Assembly (NCBI RefSeq): GCF_002104995.1
Contig: NW_024468260.1
Coordinates: 372,001 to 436,000 of the forward strand
DNA: 64,000 nt
DNA from: Linderina pennispora
Taxonomy: Eukaryota > Kickxellomycota > Kickxellomycetes > Kickxellales > Kickxellaceae
Direction: 5' to 3'
Below, piece by piece: positions 44,685 through 54,768 of this stretch (position 1 is its first letter; every line of letters begins with the position of its first letter). Under the pieces are notes generated by a model. That model saw only the letters and a program-made list of their open reading frames with translations, made no database searches and was not told the origin of the DNA. The position numbers were made by a program, and so were the translations under genes.

Positions 44685-45011
44685 TTACCAGTACCTGGGA
44701 TAGTAGGCACCGTACGCAAGGTTGTTTGTGTTGGAATACGCGTTGTTGTTCCACTGGTTAAAGTTGGAACTGCCAGAGCTGCCGAAAGGAGAGACATTGT
44801 TGCCCTGCGAGGCAGCAAATCCGTTGTTCCACGAGTTGCTGTTGGTACCGAACGGCGAGACGTTCGACGTGGCGCCGTTATCATACGCACCAACATTGTG
44901 GACATTGGACTGGGTGTTGCCGTAGATGCCTGGATAGTAGCCGCCATAGATTGGGGCGGCAGAGACTGTCGACGCAACCAGAGAAACAAAGGAGACGATG
45001 AAGGAGTTCAT
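44685..45011 (-). CDS. Small secreted repeat protein, YYP/Asn-rich (108 residues)
   Basis: Not recognised. Signal peptide MNSFIVSFVSLVASTVSAAP with a clear cleavage site. The mature part is rich in Asn, Ser, Gly and Tyr, contains no cysteine, and carries two copies of the element NVSPFG followed by Asn/Ser and a W-N pair (SNVSPFGTNSNSWNNG; NNVSPFGSSGSSNFNQWNNN). It opens with YGGYYPGIYG and closes with YGAYYPRYW. It may be a wall-associated or effector-like secreted protein. The frame is intact. Confidence 0.65.
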   Translation of the reverse strand: MNSFIVSFVSLVASTVSAAPIYGGYYPGIYGNTQSNVHNVGAYDNGATSNVSPFGTNSNSWNNGFAASQGNNVSPFGSSGSSNFNQWNNNAYSNTNNLAYGAYYPRYW

Positions 45012-45110
45012 TGCTATGTATGTACGAAGCTGTGGGTGTGTGGAGAAAGGAAACTGTTGCTTAAGTGATTTTGCTGGTGAGATGTGCTGCTGCATAGCAC
45101 CCTGCGTGGA

Positions 45111-45118
45111 ATTTTATA
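45111..45118 (-). promoter_or_regulatory. TATA box of the small secreted protein gene
   Basis: TATAAAAT on the minus strand, 100 bp upstream of the ATG at 45011. Confidence 0.5.
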
Positions 45119-45185
45119 CGGACAGGGATAAGCAACATACCCACCATATAGCAAGGTACTGGGAGGTTCGTCCTACAGTATACTG

Positions 45186-45232
45186 CCCTTTCCTGTCCTT
45201 TCCTGTCCTTTCCTGTCCTTTCCTGCCCTTGT
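45186..45232. repeat. Tandem 10-bp repeat
   Basis: About four and a half copies of TTTCCTGTCC, lying about 175 bp upstream of the small secreted protein gene, between it and 45300. Confidence 0.85.
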
Positions 45233-45239
45233 AGTGGGC

Positions 45240-45810
45240 ATATAGCATTGAAAAGGCATGTTATCTGCTCTGTTGAACTGCTTTAATACCATGCTATGCG
45301 CGATTTTACGTTCTTTTATCCTAAAGCGGTAAACTGTACTTTGAACTTTGAACTTTGAACTTTAAGGCTTGCTAGCTCTTGCTCGGCCGATGCTCAGCAT
45401 CAGTTACTACTATTACTTTTGTGTTTGTATTCCTACTAGTATTGACTTCATTCACAATAGTAAGAGCTATAAAACCCATGCTTGGTAACCATGGTGAGAG
45501 TATCGCTACGAGTCTATTACCGTACATAACCTCTTAGGGTCTTGGCCAGCAAGTATATTTTGAGCTGATGGCGGTATGCCAGTAATGAATACACGCGCAT
45601 ACACACGGTATACATGCAGACAAAGTGCCCCGATATATTACTGCTGATAGCAAATAGCTCTGCCAAAGTGCAGTGGCTAACTTCCAGCAGATGCAGAATA
45701 CCCAAGCGAGTGCGTAGTGAAATGCATGACAAATCAATGCAAATGCTAGATGAACATGCGGTTTATGATTTATATATTCACTATGCCGGTGTGCATAATA
45801 TAGTCGTTAA
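45240..45810. other. Intergenic between two small secreted protein genes
   Basis: A/T-rich, no supported gene. Confidence 0.4.
45338..45362. repeat. Tandem 7-bp repeat
   Basis: Three and a half copies of CTTTGAA (CTTTGAACTTTGAACTTTG and onward). The rest of 45240-45810 shows no gene. Confidence 0.8.
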
Positions 45811-46173
45811 TTAAAAGTACGGGTAGAATGCGCCTCCGATACCAGGGTAGGACAGACTGCCAAAGCCCGGATAAAACAAGCCGCGAAGGCCCTGAGAGAC
45901 GGGGGATGTCTGCGATCGTGAGACTGAGTCTGACACAGAACCACTACTAGGCGAAAACTGACCATCCATGTGTGTGTTAAAGCCAGGGGAGTTGCTTGAG
46001 GCTGTGAATCCGCTGGGACCCCATGCTGCCTGGATGCCGTTTCCATTCGCAACCGAGCCTACCATGCCGCCCACCTGTGGATAATAGAATGCCGGTATGT
46101 AATAGGCGGTGGCTGGGAGGGCGGTCAGCATACCGTAAATTAGCGAAACAGTTGTGGCGGTGTTCTTGTCCAT
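45811..46173 (-). CDS. Small secreted Gly/Pro/aromatic-rich protein (120 residues)
   Basis: Not recognised. The N-terminus has a hydrophobic segment typical of secretion (ATTVSLIYGMLTALPATAYY). The mature region is rich in Gly, Ser, Tyr and Phe with YP/FYP pairs (YYIPAFYYPQVGG at the start; FYPGFGSLSYPGIGGAFYPYF at the end) and no cysteine. It lies tandem to the gene at 44685-45011 on the same strand and shares its composition and aromatic-proline style, but not its repeat unit. Intact, with a true ATG. Confidence 0.6.
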   Translation of the reverse strand: MDKNTATTVSLIYGMLTALPATAYYIPAFYYPQVGGMVGSVANGNGIQAAWGPSGFTASSNSPGFNTHMDGQFSPSSGSVSDSVSRSQTSPVSQGLRGLFYPGFGSLSYPGIGGAFYPYF

Positions 46174-46680
46174 CGCGGTGGTTAAGGAGCTGTTGGCAGG
46201 AGGGTGTGATTATTGATGATGCTGCTGCTGGTGCGAGTTTGATGAAGTTTTCTCGACTGGATCCTTTGGAGTATGCGCTCTTTAAATATCTCGTGTGTTT
46301 GCAGTGGTCAATTCCAATAGGCAGCCTGAAAGAAACTATACAAATATTCTGAGCACTGCCAGTATGCACGCACAATGCTCTGGTAGCCGGCTTGGTGTAT
46401 TTACCGCCGTGCAGTAGTTTCTGATAGTTGGCGCGCACTCGCGTTTTCGCATATACTGGAGCTGCTACTACGCCATACCCCAAATGAAAACATAAACAAA
46501 CTAGCATCGCCAACGGCCCTTGTTGATATTGCTACTGCCTAATGTTTGGGATTTAAAAAGTCCATAATTATATCGTAATTGGTTAAGGTTGTGTAGAGTG
46601 TACCCAGGAACGTGGGCAGAACTATTTTGTTTTGAACAGTAGCCACTCCAGAATTTAATTTGCATATCTATTTTCAGCCC
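46174..46680. other. Divergent spacer upstream of the Myb-like gene
   Basis: About 500 bp, A/T-rich toward 46500-46680. The TTTTCAG immediately before the ATG at 46681 could also be a 3' splice site, so an upstream non-coding or short coding exon is possible. Confidence 0.4.
46281..46288 (-). promoter_or_regulatory. TATA-like box of the second small secreted protein gene
   Basis: TATTTAAA on the minus strand, about 110 bp upstream of the ATG at 46173. Confidence 0.4.
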
Positions 46681-47227
46681 ATGGATACAGCCAGTCCCGA
46701 CGACGGCGCCATCGCGCAGCCCATGCTTGGTGTTGAGGATGCGGATTTCTGGCGTCAGAAGCAGGAGTGGGTCAAGCAGATGCGTCTGCAGTTCTCGCGC
46801 CGCCCTGAGTTCCCCGAGACACACAACATGATTGACGACGAGGGCATGCTCAACCAGGAGTACTTCCAGCCGCCCAAGGATGCAGTTGCCCCCAAGGAGC
46901 GCAAATGGGGCGACGACGAGAAGCGCAGGCTGCTGGAGGGCATTGAAAAGCACGGGATCGGCCACTTCCGAGAGATCTCAGAGGAGTCGCTGCCTGAGTG
47001 GTCCGGCAATGATCTGCGTATGAAGGCCATCCGCCTGATGGGCCGACAGAACCTGCAGCTGTACAAGGGCTGGAAGGGCGATGCCGCAGCAGTGCAGCGC
47101 GAGTTTGAGCGCAACAAGGAAGATCGGACTGAAGCATGGGACGTGGAAGGGCGGCGCCTTGGTCTATGACGACGACGGCGTGGTGCTGAAGGCGATCCAG
47201 GAGTCAAACCGCGCTAATCCGCCATAA
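46681..47227 (+). CDS. Myb/SANT-like domain protein, one frameshift
   Basis: Small nuclear-type protein of about 181 residues. An acidic start (MDTASPDDGA) is followed by FWRQKQEWVKQMRLQF. A single SANT/Myb-like domain (KWGDDEKRRLLEGIEKHGIGHFREISEESLP, about residues 80-115) has the usual tryptophan spacing, and then comes a conserved-looking helical stretch (LRMKAIRLMGRQNLQLYKGW). Near 47150 one extra base shifts the frame; the other frame continues as ALVYDDDGVVLKAIQESNRA and stops at 47227. I recognise the domain but not the family. It could be a DNA- or histone-tail-binding protein. Confidence 0.7.
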
Positions 47228-48424
47228 GATAATCACCGGGCGGTGCTCGTTCCGTGGCGTCCGGCAGTACTCGTCTATGCTGTCGTTGTTGCTGCTGTTG
47301 CACTAATATATTTGGGTAAATTGCCCTGCATGTGAATTTATCCCTATTCCCCGTGCATTGCCCAACTCCGGACTCAGCCAGCACATCACAATGAAGCATG
47401 GGGACTGTGGGCTAATACTCGGACGCCATGTACGCGCCTGCAGCCTTCCCCCAAAAACCACGCCAGCCTTACACACTGCATATGCGCAACTGCGTCCGCC
47501 TCAACCGGACACTATGGAATTGCGCTGCACCCATTTTTCGGGCTTGCGAGTGGGCATTTTCCCAGAGAAAGTCTGTGGATTTTGCCCGTAAATGGCGCCA
47601 CTGTTGATAGCAGCAGCGCTTGGTCACCAGCACACACTGGCCACTCAGCGGGCCCGTGGAGCAGCATGGAGATGCGGCGGCGCGCGTTGGGCGAATTGTC
47701 CAGCATGGCCACCGGCTCCTGATTTGCCACGCCGCTGCATCCTAATTGATCGGCCGTGCTTTCCCCTCGGTTAGTGTGGGGTGGCTCTGGCCAGTCAAGG
47801 TGGGCCTGGTTATAGTGGGCAAAAACTGTCCCCTCCCTTTTTGCAGCCATCGGGGGCAGGGCCAAGAGGAGCGACCGAGAATTTTCTCCTTTTCGCTCTG
47901 GAAATGTGCAGCACTGTGCGACCACAGAAGGGGCAGCAAGCCCGCAATATTGCCCCAGGCGCTGGCTGTCCATCATCTTTTGGTGCTGGTGTCTGATTCG
48001 CCTGTTCATTGAATTGGGCCATTTGCAGACCACGGCTTCATTCCGGCAGTGGTACACCGGGCCGATGAGCCAGATGGGAGCGCTGTGAGAAGGGCCTGGA
48101 AACTCAGAAGGCGGTCTTGTCCAACAAACAAACCGCCAACGGTATAAAACCGCCCCACCTGCGTTTCGGGCGTCAGGTTTTCGCTCACCTTATTTCGAGT
48201 TCGCCTTCCCAGCAAAGAGCAGCCTCTCTCTCTTCCTCCTCTCTTCCTCCTCCCCTGCCTTTCTTTTGGTTCCGCGCCATTTACGTTGGAAAGCTTTTGG
48301 TTCCAGTTGATCTGTCTACTTGGCTTTCTCTCTCCGCAACCGCCGAAATAGCAAACATCTGCGATTTGATATTGCCGATACACATACACCGCCCCCTGAA
48401 ATCCCACACTCTTTGTTTGATACC
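47228..48424. other. Long promoter and leader region of the SUN gene
   Basis: About 1.2 kb without a supported gene. The final 250 bp (48180-48424) is C/T-rich (repeated CTCTCTTCCTCC-type runs), like leaders of highly expressed fungal wall genes. Confidence 0.45.
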
Positions 48425-49273
48425 ATGAAGTTCATTTCCTTTGCTGTCGCTGCTGTTGCGACCACCTTCAGCGCTGTGTCTGCCCGCCCCGTCCTGCGGA
48501 GGGCCAACAGCTGCGCTTTCCCATGGGTGGCCAACAACACCGATAACGTCGTTCCGATCACCCCCTCGGCCAAGAATGCCGGCTGGGCCATGTCTCCGGA
48601 CCAGGAGTGCGCGCCCGGCAGCTGGTGCCCGTACGCGTGCGCGCCCGGCTACTACTCGGCGCAGTGGGACCCGTCCGCTACCCTGTACAATGGCCCTGGT
48701 TCCATGAACGGCGGCTTGTACTGCGATGCCAACGGCGTCCTGTCGAAGCCGTTCGCCGACCGCGCGTACTGCGTGCCTAGCATGATGAACGCCTACATCG
48801 AGAACAGCCTTAGCCACTCTGTCTCTGCCTGCCAGACCGTGTACCCCGGCAACGAGGCCATGATTATCCCGTCGGTGGCCCAAGCCAACAGCAACGTTAG
48901 CCTCAACATTGTTCCCAACACCTACTGGCTCGGTGTCTCCTCGCAGTTCTACGTCAACCTGGCTGGCTCCAACGCCACTCAGTGCGTCTGGGGCAACGAC
49001 GACAAGCCGGTTGGCAACTGGGCTCCGTACATCTTTGGCGGTGGCCAGGGACCTGACGGCAACACCTACATCAGCGTGCAGTTCAACCCGCTGTACACGG
49101 CCAAGGGATACAAGGTTTCTGATGCCTACAGCGTGCGTATTCAGTGCGAGTCTGGCTTCTGCAACTTCCCCGCTGGCGGAGAGTGCAAGTGTGAGGGTGG
49201 CAAGTGCTCTGTTGACAACGGGTGCACTGTCACTTTGACCGGCGATGCCAAGGCTAAGTGGGTCCTCTACTAG
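48425..49273 (+). CDS. SUN-family secreted cell-wall protein (GH132)
   Basis: Secreted wall-remodelling protein of the SUN family (PF03856), associated with septation and beta-glucan metabolism in fungi. Signal peptide MKFISFAVAAVATTFSAVSA, then the diagnostic block: CAFPW, VVPITPSAKNAGWAMSPDQE, CAPGSWCPYACAPGYYSAQW, NGGLYCDANGVLSKPF and YCVP. The C-terminal half is Cys-rich (CNFPAGGECKCEGGKC). Length is 282 residues without the Ser-rich linker found in yeast Sun4/Uth1, so it is a compact member. Intact frame; ATG 48425 gives the only signal peptide. Confidence 0.93.
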   Translation: MKFISFAVAAVATTFSAVSARPVLRRANSCAFPWVANNTDNVVPITPSAKNAGWAMSPDQECAPGSWCPYACAPGYYSAQWDPSATLYNGPGSMNGGLYCDANGVLSKPFADRAYCVPSMMNAYIENSLSHSVSACQTVYPGNEAMIIPSVAQANSNVSLNIVPNTYWLGVSSQFYVNLAGSNATQCVWGNDDKPVGNWAPYIFGGGQGPDGNTYISVQFNPLYTAKGYKVSDAYSVRIQCESGFCNFPAGGECKCEGGKCSVDNGCTVTLTGDAKAKWVLY

Positions 49274-50002
49274 ATGTAGCTGAGATCCGACTTGATATTC
49301 CCCATGTTCCTTATACCGCTATCCTATTCTTGCCCGCGCCTTTATACAGTTGCACCTTTAGTTATACGAACTCTAAATAAAAATTGGCTTCGAAAGCCAT
49401 ACAAGAATATCTGAAATGTGTCGTCTGAGTAGCTGTGTGGACCATTTGCGATCTGCAGTGGCATTATTAATTCATGTGTCTCAAGATGAAAGACGCCAAC
49501 TCGTTATTGGCTGTGGCCAAGCGCTAATGCCCGCTGATGTGCGTCTACAGTCGCCTTTTGGCCAGCTACTGAGCTGCTTTAGCTGCCCAGCGTTGATATT
49601 CTTACGCCTCTCGGTATTCCCTACATTCTGAGTAAAAAAGGTGCGTCGTAGCAATAGCGCAATGACATATGTTGTTGTTTTTGGCTTATCCTCAGCATGG
49701 CACCACATGTAATGAGGCCAGTATGTCCAACTTGTAATCAGCTGATTGATCGGTTGATCGATCACACCGGGAAAACAAAACATCCATTATTTGGACTCGA
49801 CTTCACGATTGTTTTCGGAGTTCCTTGGCTTCATCAGCATAATGCCTGTGTTTTCTGGCGACTGCGCCTTGGTGGTCATACCCCAGCAGTATATAAAGAC
49901 AGTCACACTCTGGAATGGCCTGGTCGCCCACCCCCTTAGACGCACACCGTATCCTTATATTCCCTCGAAACTTCGTTGCAGCTACTCACTGCGCTTATCT
50001 CC
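49274..50002. other. Intergenic between SUN and MFS-3
   Basis: No supported gene. An AATAAA signal occurs shortly after the SUN stop (around 49375). Confidence 0.4.
49890..49898 (+). promoter_or_regulatory. TATA box of MFS-3
   Basis: TATATAAAG, 105 bp upstream of the ATG at 50003. Confidence 0.55.
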
Positions 50003-51418
50003 ATGTCGACAAATACGGTAGACTCCACAGCCAAGCAGGATGGCAAGTCTCCATCGGATCATCCCCTCCCCAAAGAAGACAATGAGGACTTGCCATATAC
50101 CCATTTTTCGGCCAGGCAACGAGCCTTTATCGTCTTCATTGCCGCCTCAACAGCACTCGTCAGCCCACTCTCATCGAACATGTACTATCCCAGCATCCAG
50201 GAAGTGCGTGACGATCTTCATACAACACTATCGGGTGTTACATGGTCAATCACGTCTTTTGCTATCTGCATGGCAATCGCGCCTTTATTTTGGAGCAACT
50301 TGGCGGATCAGATCGGGCGCAAGCCTGTCTACGCAACATCGATGCTCATATATACCGCAGGCAGTATCGGGTGCGCTCTGTCCAAGTCCTTGACTGGGAT
50401 GATCATCTCGCGCGTCATCCAAGCGGCTGGCTCATCAGCCGTGCAGGGATCGGGTGCCGGAACAATCTCCGATATCTACCCACGCGAACAGCGCGGCACT
50501 GCTCTCGGCATATACTACCTGGGGCCGCTGGTAGGACCATGCATTGGCCCACTGATTGGCGGATACATCGGCCAGGACATCGGCTGGCGCTGGGTGTTTT
50601 GGATCCTGGCAATTTGGGGCGGCGTGATGTGCCTTTTGGCAATTTTCGTCCAGCCCGAGACCCACCGCCGTATTGTTCTGAAGAAACACAGGATTCAGCC
50701 GACCAACATCCCACCACCACTCAACCTCAAAAACAACAACCCGCTGATCGACTTGGCACTGATTCGGTACCCGTCTGTCGCCATCACCATGTATTTCTTC
50801 GCAATGGTTTTCGGCGCATATATGGTAAACTCGACGGGCTTGACCTTGGCACTCCAGAACATCTACAACCTGTCACAAGGCAGTTCTGGCGTATGCTATT
50901 TGCCCGTCGGTGCAGGAAACATCATCGGCTCAACTACTGGTGGGCGCACTACGGATCTTTTGCTGCGTCGATACAGAAAGAAACACGACATTGAGGCAGC
51001 CCAGGGAAGCAAGGTACCGCCAGAGGCACGGATTCAGTTAGTCTGGCTCGGTGGTATCATATGCTTGGTTGGCATGGTAATGTCTGGCTGGATCATTGAC
51101 AGAAGCTGGCCGTTAGCTGCGCTGCTTGTTATGCAGTTTTTCATTGGTATTGGCCTGGCATTCGCATTCCAGTCAATTGCTGGTTACCTTATCGACCTCT
51201 TCCCGCTAAAGTCTGCCAGGATTACAGGCGTGCAAAACTTTTACCGTGGAATCTGGGGCGCCATCATTGTACAGCTGTTTCCAACCATGATCGAAAGTAT
51301 TGGCTGGGGCTGGTCGTACACCACCATGGTGCTAATCTCGGTTCCGGGCCTTGTTGGTCTCCAATTACTGGCGTTGTACGGAGAGGGATTGCGAAGAAGG
51401 TTTGGTCCAAAGTCGTAG
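50003..51418 (+). CDS. MFS drug:H+ antiporter, DHA1/Qdr-like (MFS-3)
   Basis: Intact 471-residue 12-helix exporter, close paralogue of the genes at 25371 and 53160. Motifs: NMYYPSIQEVRDDLHTTLSG, motif A NLADQIGRKPVYATS, ISRVIQAAGSSAVQGSGAGT, YPREQRGTALGIYYLGPLVG, WRWVFWILAIWGG, and C-terminal SARITGVQNFYRGIWGAIIV. The N-terminus is cytosolic and acidic, with PYTHFSARQRAF before helix 1. ATG 50003 (MSTNTVDST) is the first true ATG and has a good TATA box. The substrate is unknown; the family exports drugs and small organic ions using proton antiport. Confidence 0.93.
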   Translation: MSTNTVDSTAKQDGKSPSDHPLPKEDNEDLPYTHFSARQRAFIVFIAASTALVSPLSSNMYYPSIQEVRDDLHTTLSGVTWSITSFAICMAIAPLFWSNLADQIGRKPVYATSMLIYTAGSIGCALSKSLTGMIISRVIQAAGSSAVQGSGAGTISDIYPREQRGTALGIYYLGPLVGPCIGPLIGGYIGQDIGWRWVFWILAIWGGVMCLLAIFVQPETHRRIVLKKHRIQPTNIPPPLNLKNNNPLIDLALIRYPSVAITMYFFAMVFGAYMVNSTGLTLALQNIYNLSQGSSGVCYLPVGAGNIIGSTTGGRTTDLLLRRYRKKHDIEAAQGSKVPPEARIQLVWLGGIICLVGMVMSGWIIDRSWPLAALLVMQFFIGIGLAFAFQSIAGYLIDLFPLKSARITGVQNFYRGIWGAIIVQLFPTMIESIGWGWSYTTMVLISVPGLVGLQLLALYGEGLRRRFGPKS

Positions 51419-53159
51419 AGTACCCTATTCTATTAAACTTAAAGTAAACTGAGGCGCTATACGCGAAGTCTTAGAAATAAGAAATGAGAAATGAGAAAAC
51501 ACTAAGCGGCTAACCCGATAAAGAAAAAGAAGAAAGAAAAGTTCTTTTAGGGAAGAGCTCAGCATCGCATAGTTGGCGAGCCAGGATTTTCCTCACACAG
51601 TGACTTGTCGATTTAAGACTAGCCGTGTAGTACATCGACTGGTGTCAAACAAAACTATATGAATAGAGCATACTGCCATTGACCTTTGATAAGCCGCTAT
51701 GAATAAACAATTCCAGTAAATAAAATGCCACTAGGGCAACCATCAAGAGCAAAGTATCTGTCAAGCAAAGCAGGATGGTTTCAGTATTGGCAAATTCTAG
51801 CAATGCGCTTTGCAGCTATGCGCAGGGATCTGATTATGCCAAATAGAGCAATTTGGTGCTCGGCGGAAAATACCGGCAAAACAAATGTCTCCATGGGCGG
51901 AATATTCAAGCTATTCGGCTGTCCCGGGATACATAGTAGACGCTTCTGGGGATTCTTAAGTCGACGTATTGCTGTGAGACCAGCCTGGTACAGGTAAGGA
52001 GCCAGCCGCCCAGTTATATACAAGGCAACCTCATACGCCGTTTTGCTGGTGCCTGATAAATTAGCGCGCAGGGTCTGTAGCCCTGAGAAGAAATAACATC
52101 TTGACATCAAACAGCCCTAGATATATGAAAAGCTCACCGGGAGAAGATGTGTTTGCCACTGGATTTAACCTCCTCTAACCGCAAGAGCCAGTGCATGCAT
52201 GGCTCTTGGGCCCAACCGCTTCCTTTGTCCAAGTCGTTATCTGTTCGTCAATATGCACGGCGGAATATCCGGTCTGTGGCGATCGAGAGTTGGGTACCTT
52301 CGGACAAAGACGCTGTTCTGCGCAGATTTTTCGTGAAATGGAAGATTTCCTGGCAGCAGGATGAGTCTTTGCGCCATTTAAAGTTTGCAGCTATTCAACA
52401 GAAAGCAGAGAGACGGCTGAATTGCAATGGCGTTCGTGAGGGCTGAAAAACTGAATGCTACTGGGATACTCCGTGCAATAGTAAAATACATAAAGCTGCT
52501 GCTCAAGAGGCTTGGGGCGAGACAAGTAGAAAATCAGATAAAGAGCTAGTGTATCTATCACATTATTGCCACTAGCAAGCGCTAGCAGTCTGCTATAGGC
52601 ATGAGTGACAGTAGTCGCCAATGGCCACGCCTTTCCTGCACATCCTTGCCTGCTGCTTCCTCATGACTTTAAGGCTTTTCACATGAGACCAGTCTGATAC
52701 TGCTGTTCGCCTGAGCGGACTATCCGCCGTATTCCACCCATCGAAATAGTCACCTCTGTTCCTGTTGCGCAATATCCTACCCTGCAATGTAAACAGGGAT
52801 TCCCGCTACATGTCGGCCGATCCGCGCATTATCACTGTGCTGCTGTGCGGGAAGAAAGGAACTGGCAATTTCACTGCCAGACCCGGGCAGAGCCAATTCT
52901 GCTCATTGTGGAGCTATATTTCCCTCTGTCTGAAGAGGATGGAGAAGAGGAGCAGCAGGAGCAGGGGGTTCCATGAAATTATACTCGGATCTGTGAGGTG
53001 CTCCTCACACCGGCTAGTGTGTTGTGGTAGCCAGCACTAGTTGACTCCCACCAGGCCCCAGCTGTATTTAAGGCACGGCTTTCGCCTAGCGCTGACCAGA
53101 CAGTCCATTGCCAATGAGATATTTCACTTGCTCTTCTTCTCAATTGCGTTTATATTGAC
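51419..53159. other. 1.7 kb spacer between tandem MFS genes
   Basis: Starts with an A-rich stretch after MFS-3 (repeats of AGAAATGAG around 51475-51500). No supported gene. A TATTTAAGG box near 53068-53076 is about 85 bp upstream of MFS-4. Confidence 0.4.
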
Positions 53160-54590
53160 ATGGCAGAAAGCAACACGGCAGAAAACAACACGGCATCAGT
53201 AGCAACTCTGCAATCTGAAGCCTCAGTCCCGCACTCGCTGACACAGGATGATGATAAGGACACATTGCCGTATACGCATTTCTCGGCTCGGTACAGGGCG
53301 CTCATCGTCACAATTGCAGCCATCACTTCACTCGTCAGCCCACTCTCATCCAACATGTACTACCCAAGTATCCAGCGAGTCCGTGACGACTTGCACACCA
53401 CCCAGTCGGGCATTACGTGGACAGTAACTGCATTCACTATCTGCATGGCAGTCACACCGCTGTTCTGGAGCAACCTGGCGGACCGGATTGGACGAAAGCC
53501 TGTGTATGCAGCATCAATGTTCATTTATACTGCAGGCAGTATCGGCTGTGCTCTGTCAAAGTCATTGACGGCATTAGTGATTTCGCGCATTATCCAGTCT
53601 ACTGGGGCATCAGCAGTCAAGGGATCGGGGGCAGGGACCATTGCAGACATCTACCCTCGCGAGCGGCGCGGCACTGCGCTCGGCATATACTACCTGGGAC
53701 CGCTGGTAGGACCATGTATTGGACCACTGGTTGGCGGCTATGTCGGCCAGAATCTGGGCTGGCGCTGGGTATTCTGGATTCTCACCATCTGGGGCGGCAC
53801 AATGTGCTTTGTGGCAATGTTTGTTTTGCCTGAGACGCACCGACGCATGGTATCGATGAAGCACAAGATCCAGCAAACCAACATCCCGAAGCCTTTCAGC
53901 ATCAGGAACAACAACCCGCTGGTGGATCTGGCGCTGATCCGGTACCCGCCAGTCTACATCTCGCTGTACTTCTTTGCGATGGTGTTTGGCACCTACGTAG
54001 TGAATCTGGTTGGTCTGGCCCTGGCATTTGAGGATGTCTACAGGCTGTCACAAGGGGCTTCTGGGCTATGCTATTTCCCGGTAGGTGCTGGAGCCATCAC
54101 CGGGTCGTTGTCCAGTGGGCGGATCACAGACCTGATGCTGAGGCGGTACCAGAGGAGACAGGATGTAGAGGGCGGCCAGAGAGGCAGTGTCTCACCCGAG
54201 ACACGGATTCGGCTGACCTGGATCAGCGGGACGATGTTCCTTGTGTCTATTGCGCTATCAGGGTGGATTATCAACAGACACTGGTCTCTCTCTGCGCTGC
54301 TGGTGGTGCAGTTTTTTACCGGTCTCGGGATGGCCTTCTCGTTCCATTCGCTGGCCAGCTACCTGATTGATGTGTTCCCGCTCAAATCGGCCAGAATCAC
54401 AGGCGTGCAGAACTTTTACCGTGGCATGTGGGGTGCCGTTGTCGTCCAGCTGTTCCCTACTATGCTCGACAGTATCAATTGGGGCTGGACGTATATGATC
54501 CTGGTGTTTATTGCTGTGCCCGGTCTTGCTGGTATCCAATTCCTTGTCTCCAGTGGAGAGAAGCTTAGACACAGGTTCGGTCCACACTAA
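53160..54590 (+). CDS. MFS drug:H+ antiporter, DHA1/Qdr-like (MFS-4)
   Basis: Intact 476-residue exporter in direct tandem with MFS-3 and very similar throughout: NMYYPSIQRVRDDLHTTQSG, NLADRIGRKPVYAASMF, SRIIQSTGASAVKGSGAGT, GTALGIYYLGPLVGPCIGP, LPETHRRMVSMKHKIQQ, SARITGVQNFYRGMWGAVVV. The N-terminal tail is Asn/Thr/Glu-rich and ends in the family's PYTHFSARYRALI. The pair at 50-54.6 kb and the pair at 25-29 kb point to repeated local duplication of this subfamily. Confidence 0.93.
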   Translation: MAESNTAENNTASVATLQSEASVPHSLTQDDDKDTLPYTHFSARYRALIVTIAAITSLVSPLSSNMYYPSIQRVRDDLHTTQSGITWTVTAFTICMAVTPLFWSNLADRIGRKPVYAASMFIYTAGSIGCALSKSLTALVISRIIQSTGASAVKGSGAGTIADIYPRERRGTALGIYYLGPLVGPCIGPLVGGYVGQNLGWRWVFWILTIWGGTMCFVAMFVLPETHRRMVSMKHKIQQTNIPKPFSIRNNNPLVDLALIRYPPVYISLYFFAMVFGTYVVNLVGLALAFEDVYRLSQGASGLCYFPVGAGAITGSLSSGRITDLMLRRYQRRQDVEGGQRGSVSPETRIRLTWISGTMFLVSIALSGWIINRHWSLSALLVVQFFTGLGMAFSFHSLASYLIDVFPLKSARITGVQNFYRGMWGAVVVQLFPTMLDSINWGWTYMILVFIAVPGLAGIQFLVSSGEKLRHRFGPH

Positions 54591-54768
54591 TAGAATGTCG
54601 TAATACACTCTGGTTGTTGTCAGGTCCACCTTGGTCAGATTAGCATTGGGTGCTTGCTGGCGGATATCTAAAACACGTGGCAGCAGGATGGGAGCAGTTG
54701 TCCGGCGATAGCAGGAAAAGTGATTTGCAATGTTTCATTGACGCTTCAAGACAGATGTTTTTGTGAGT

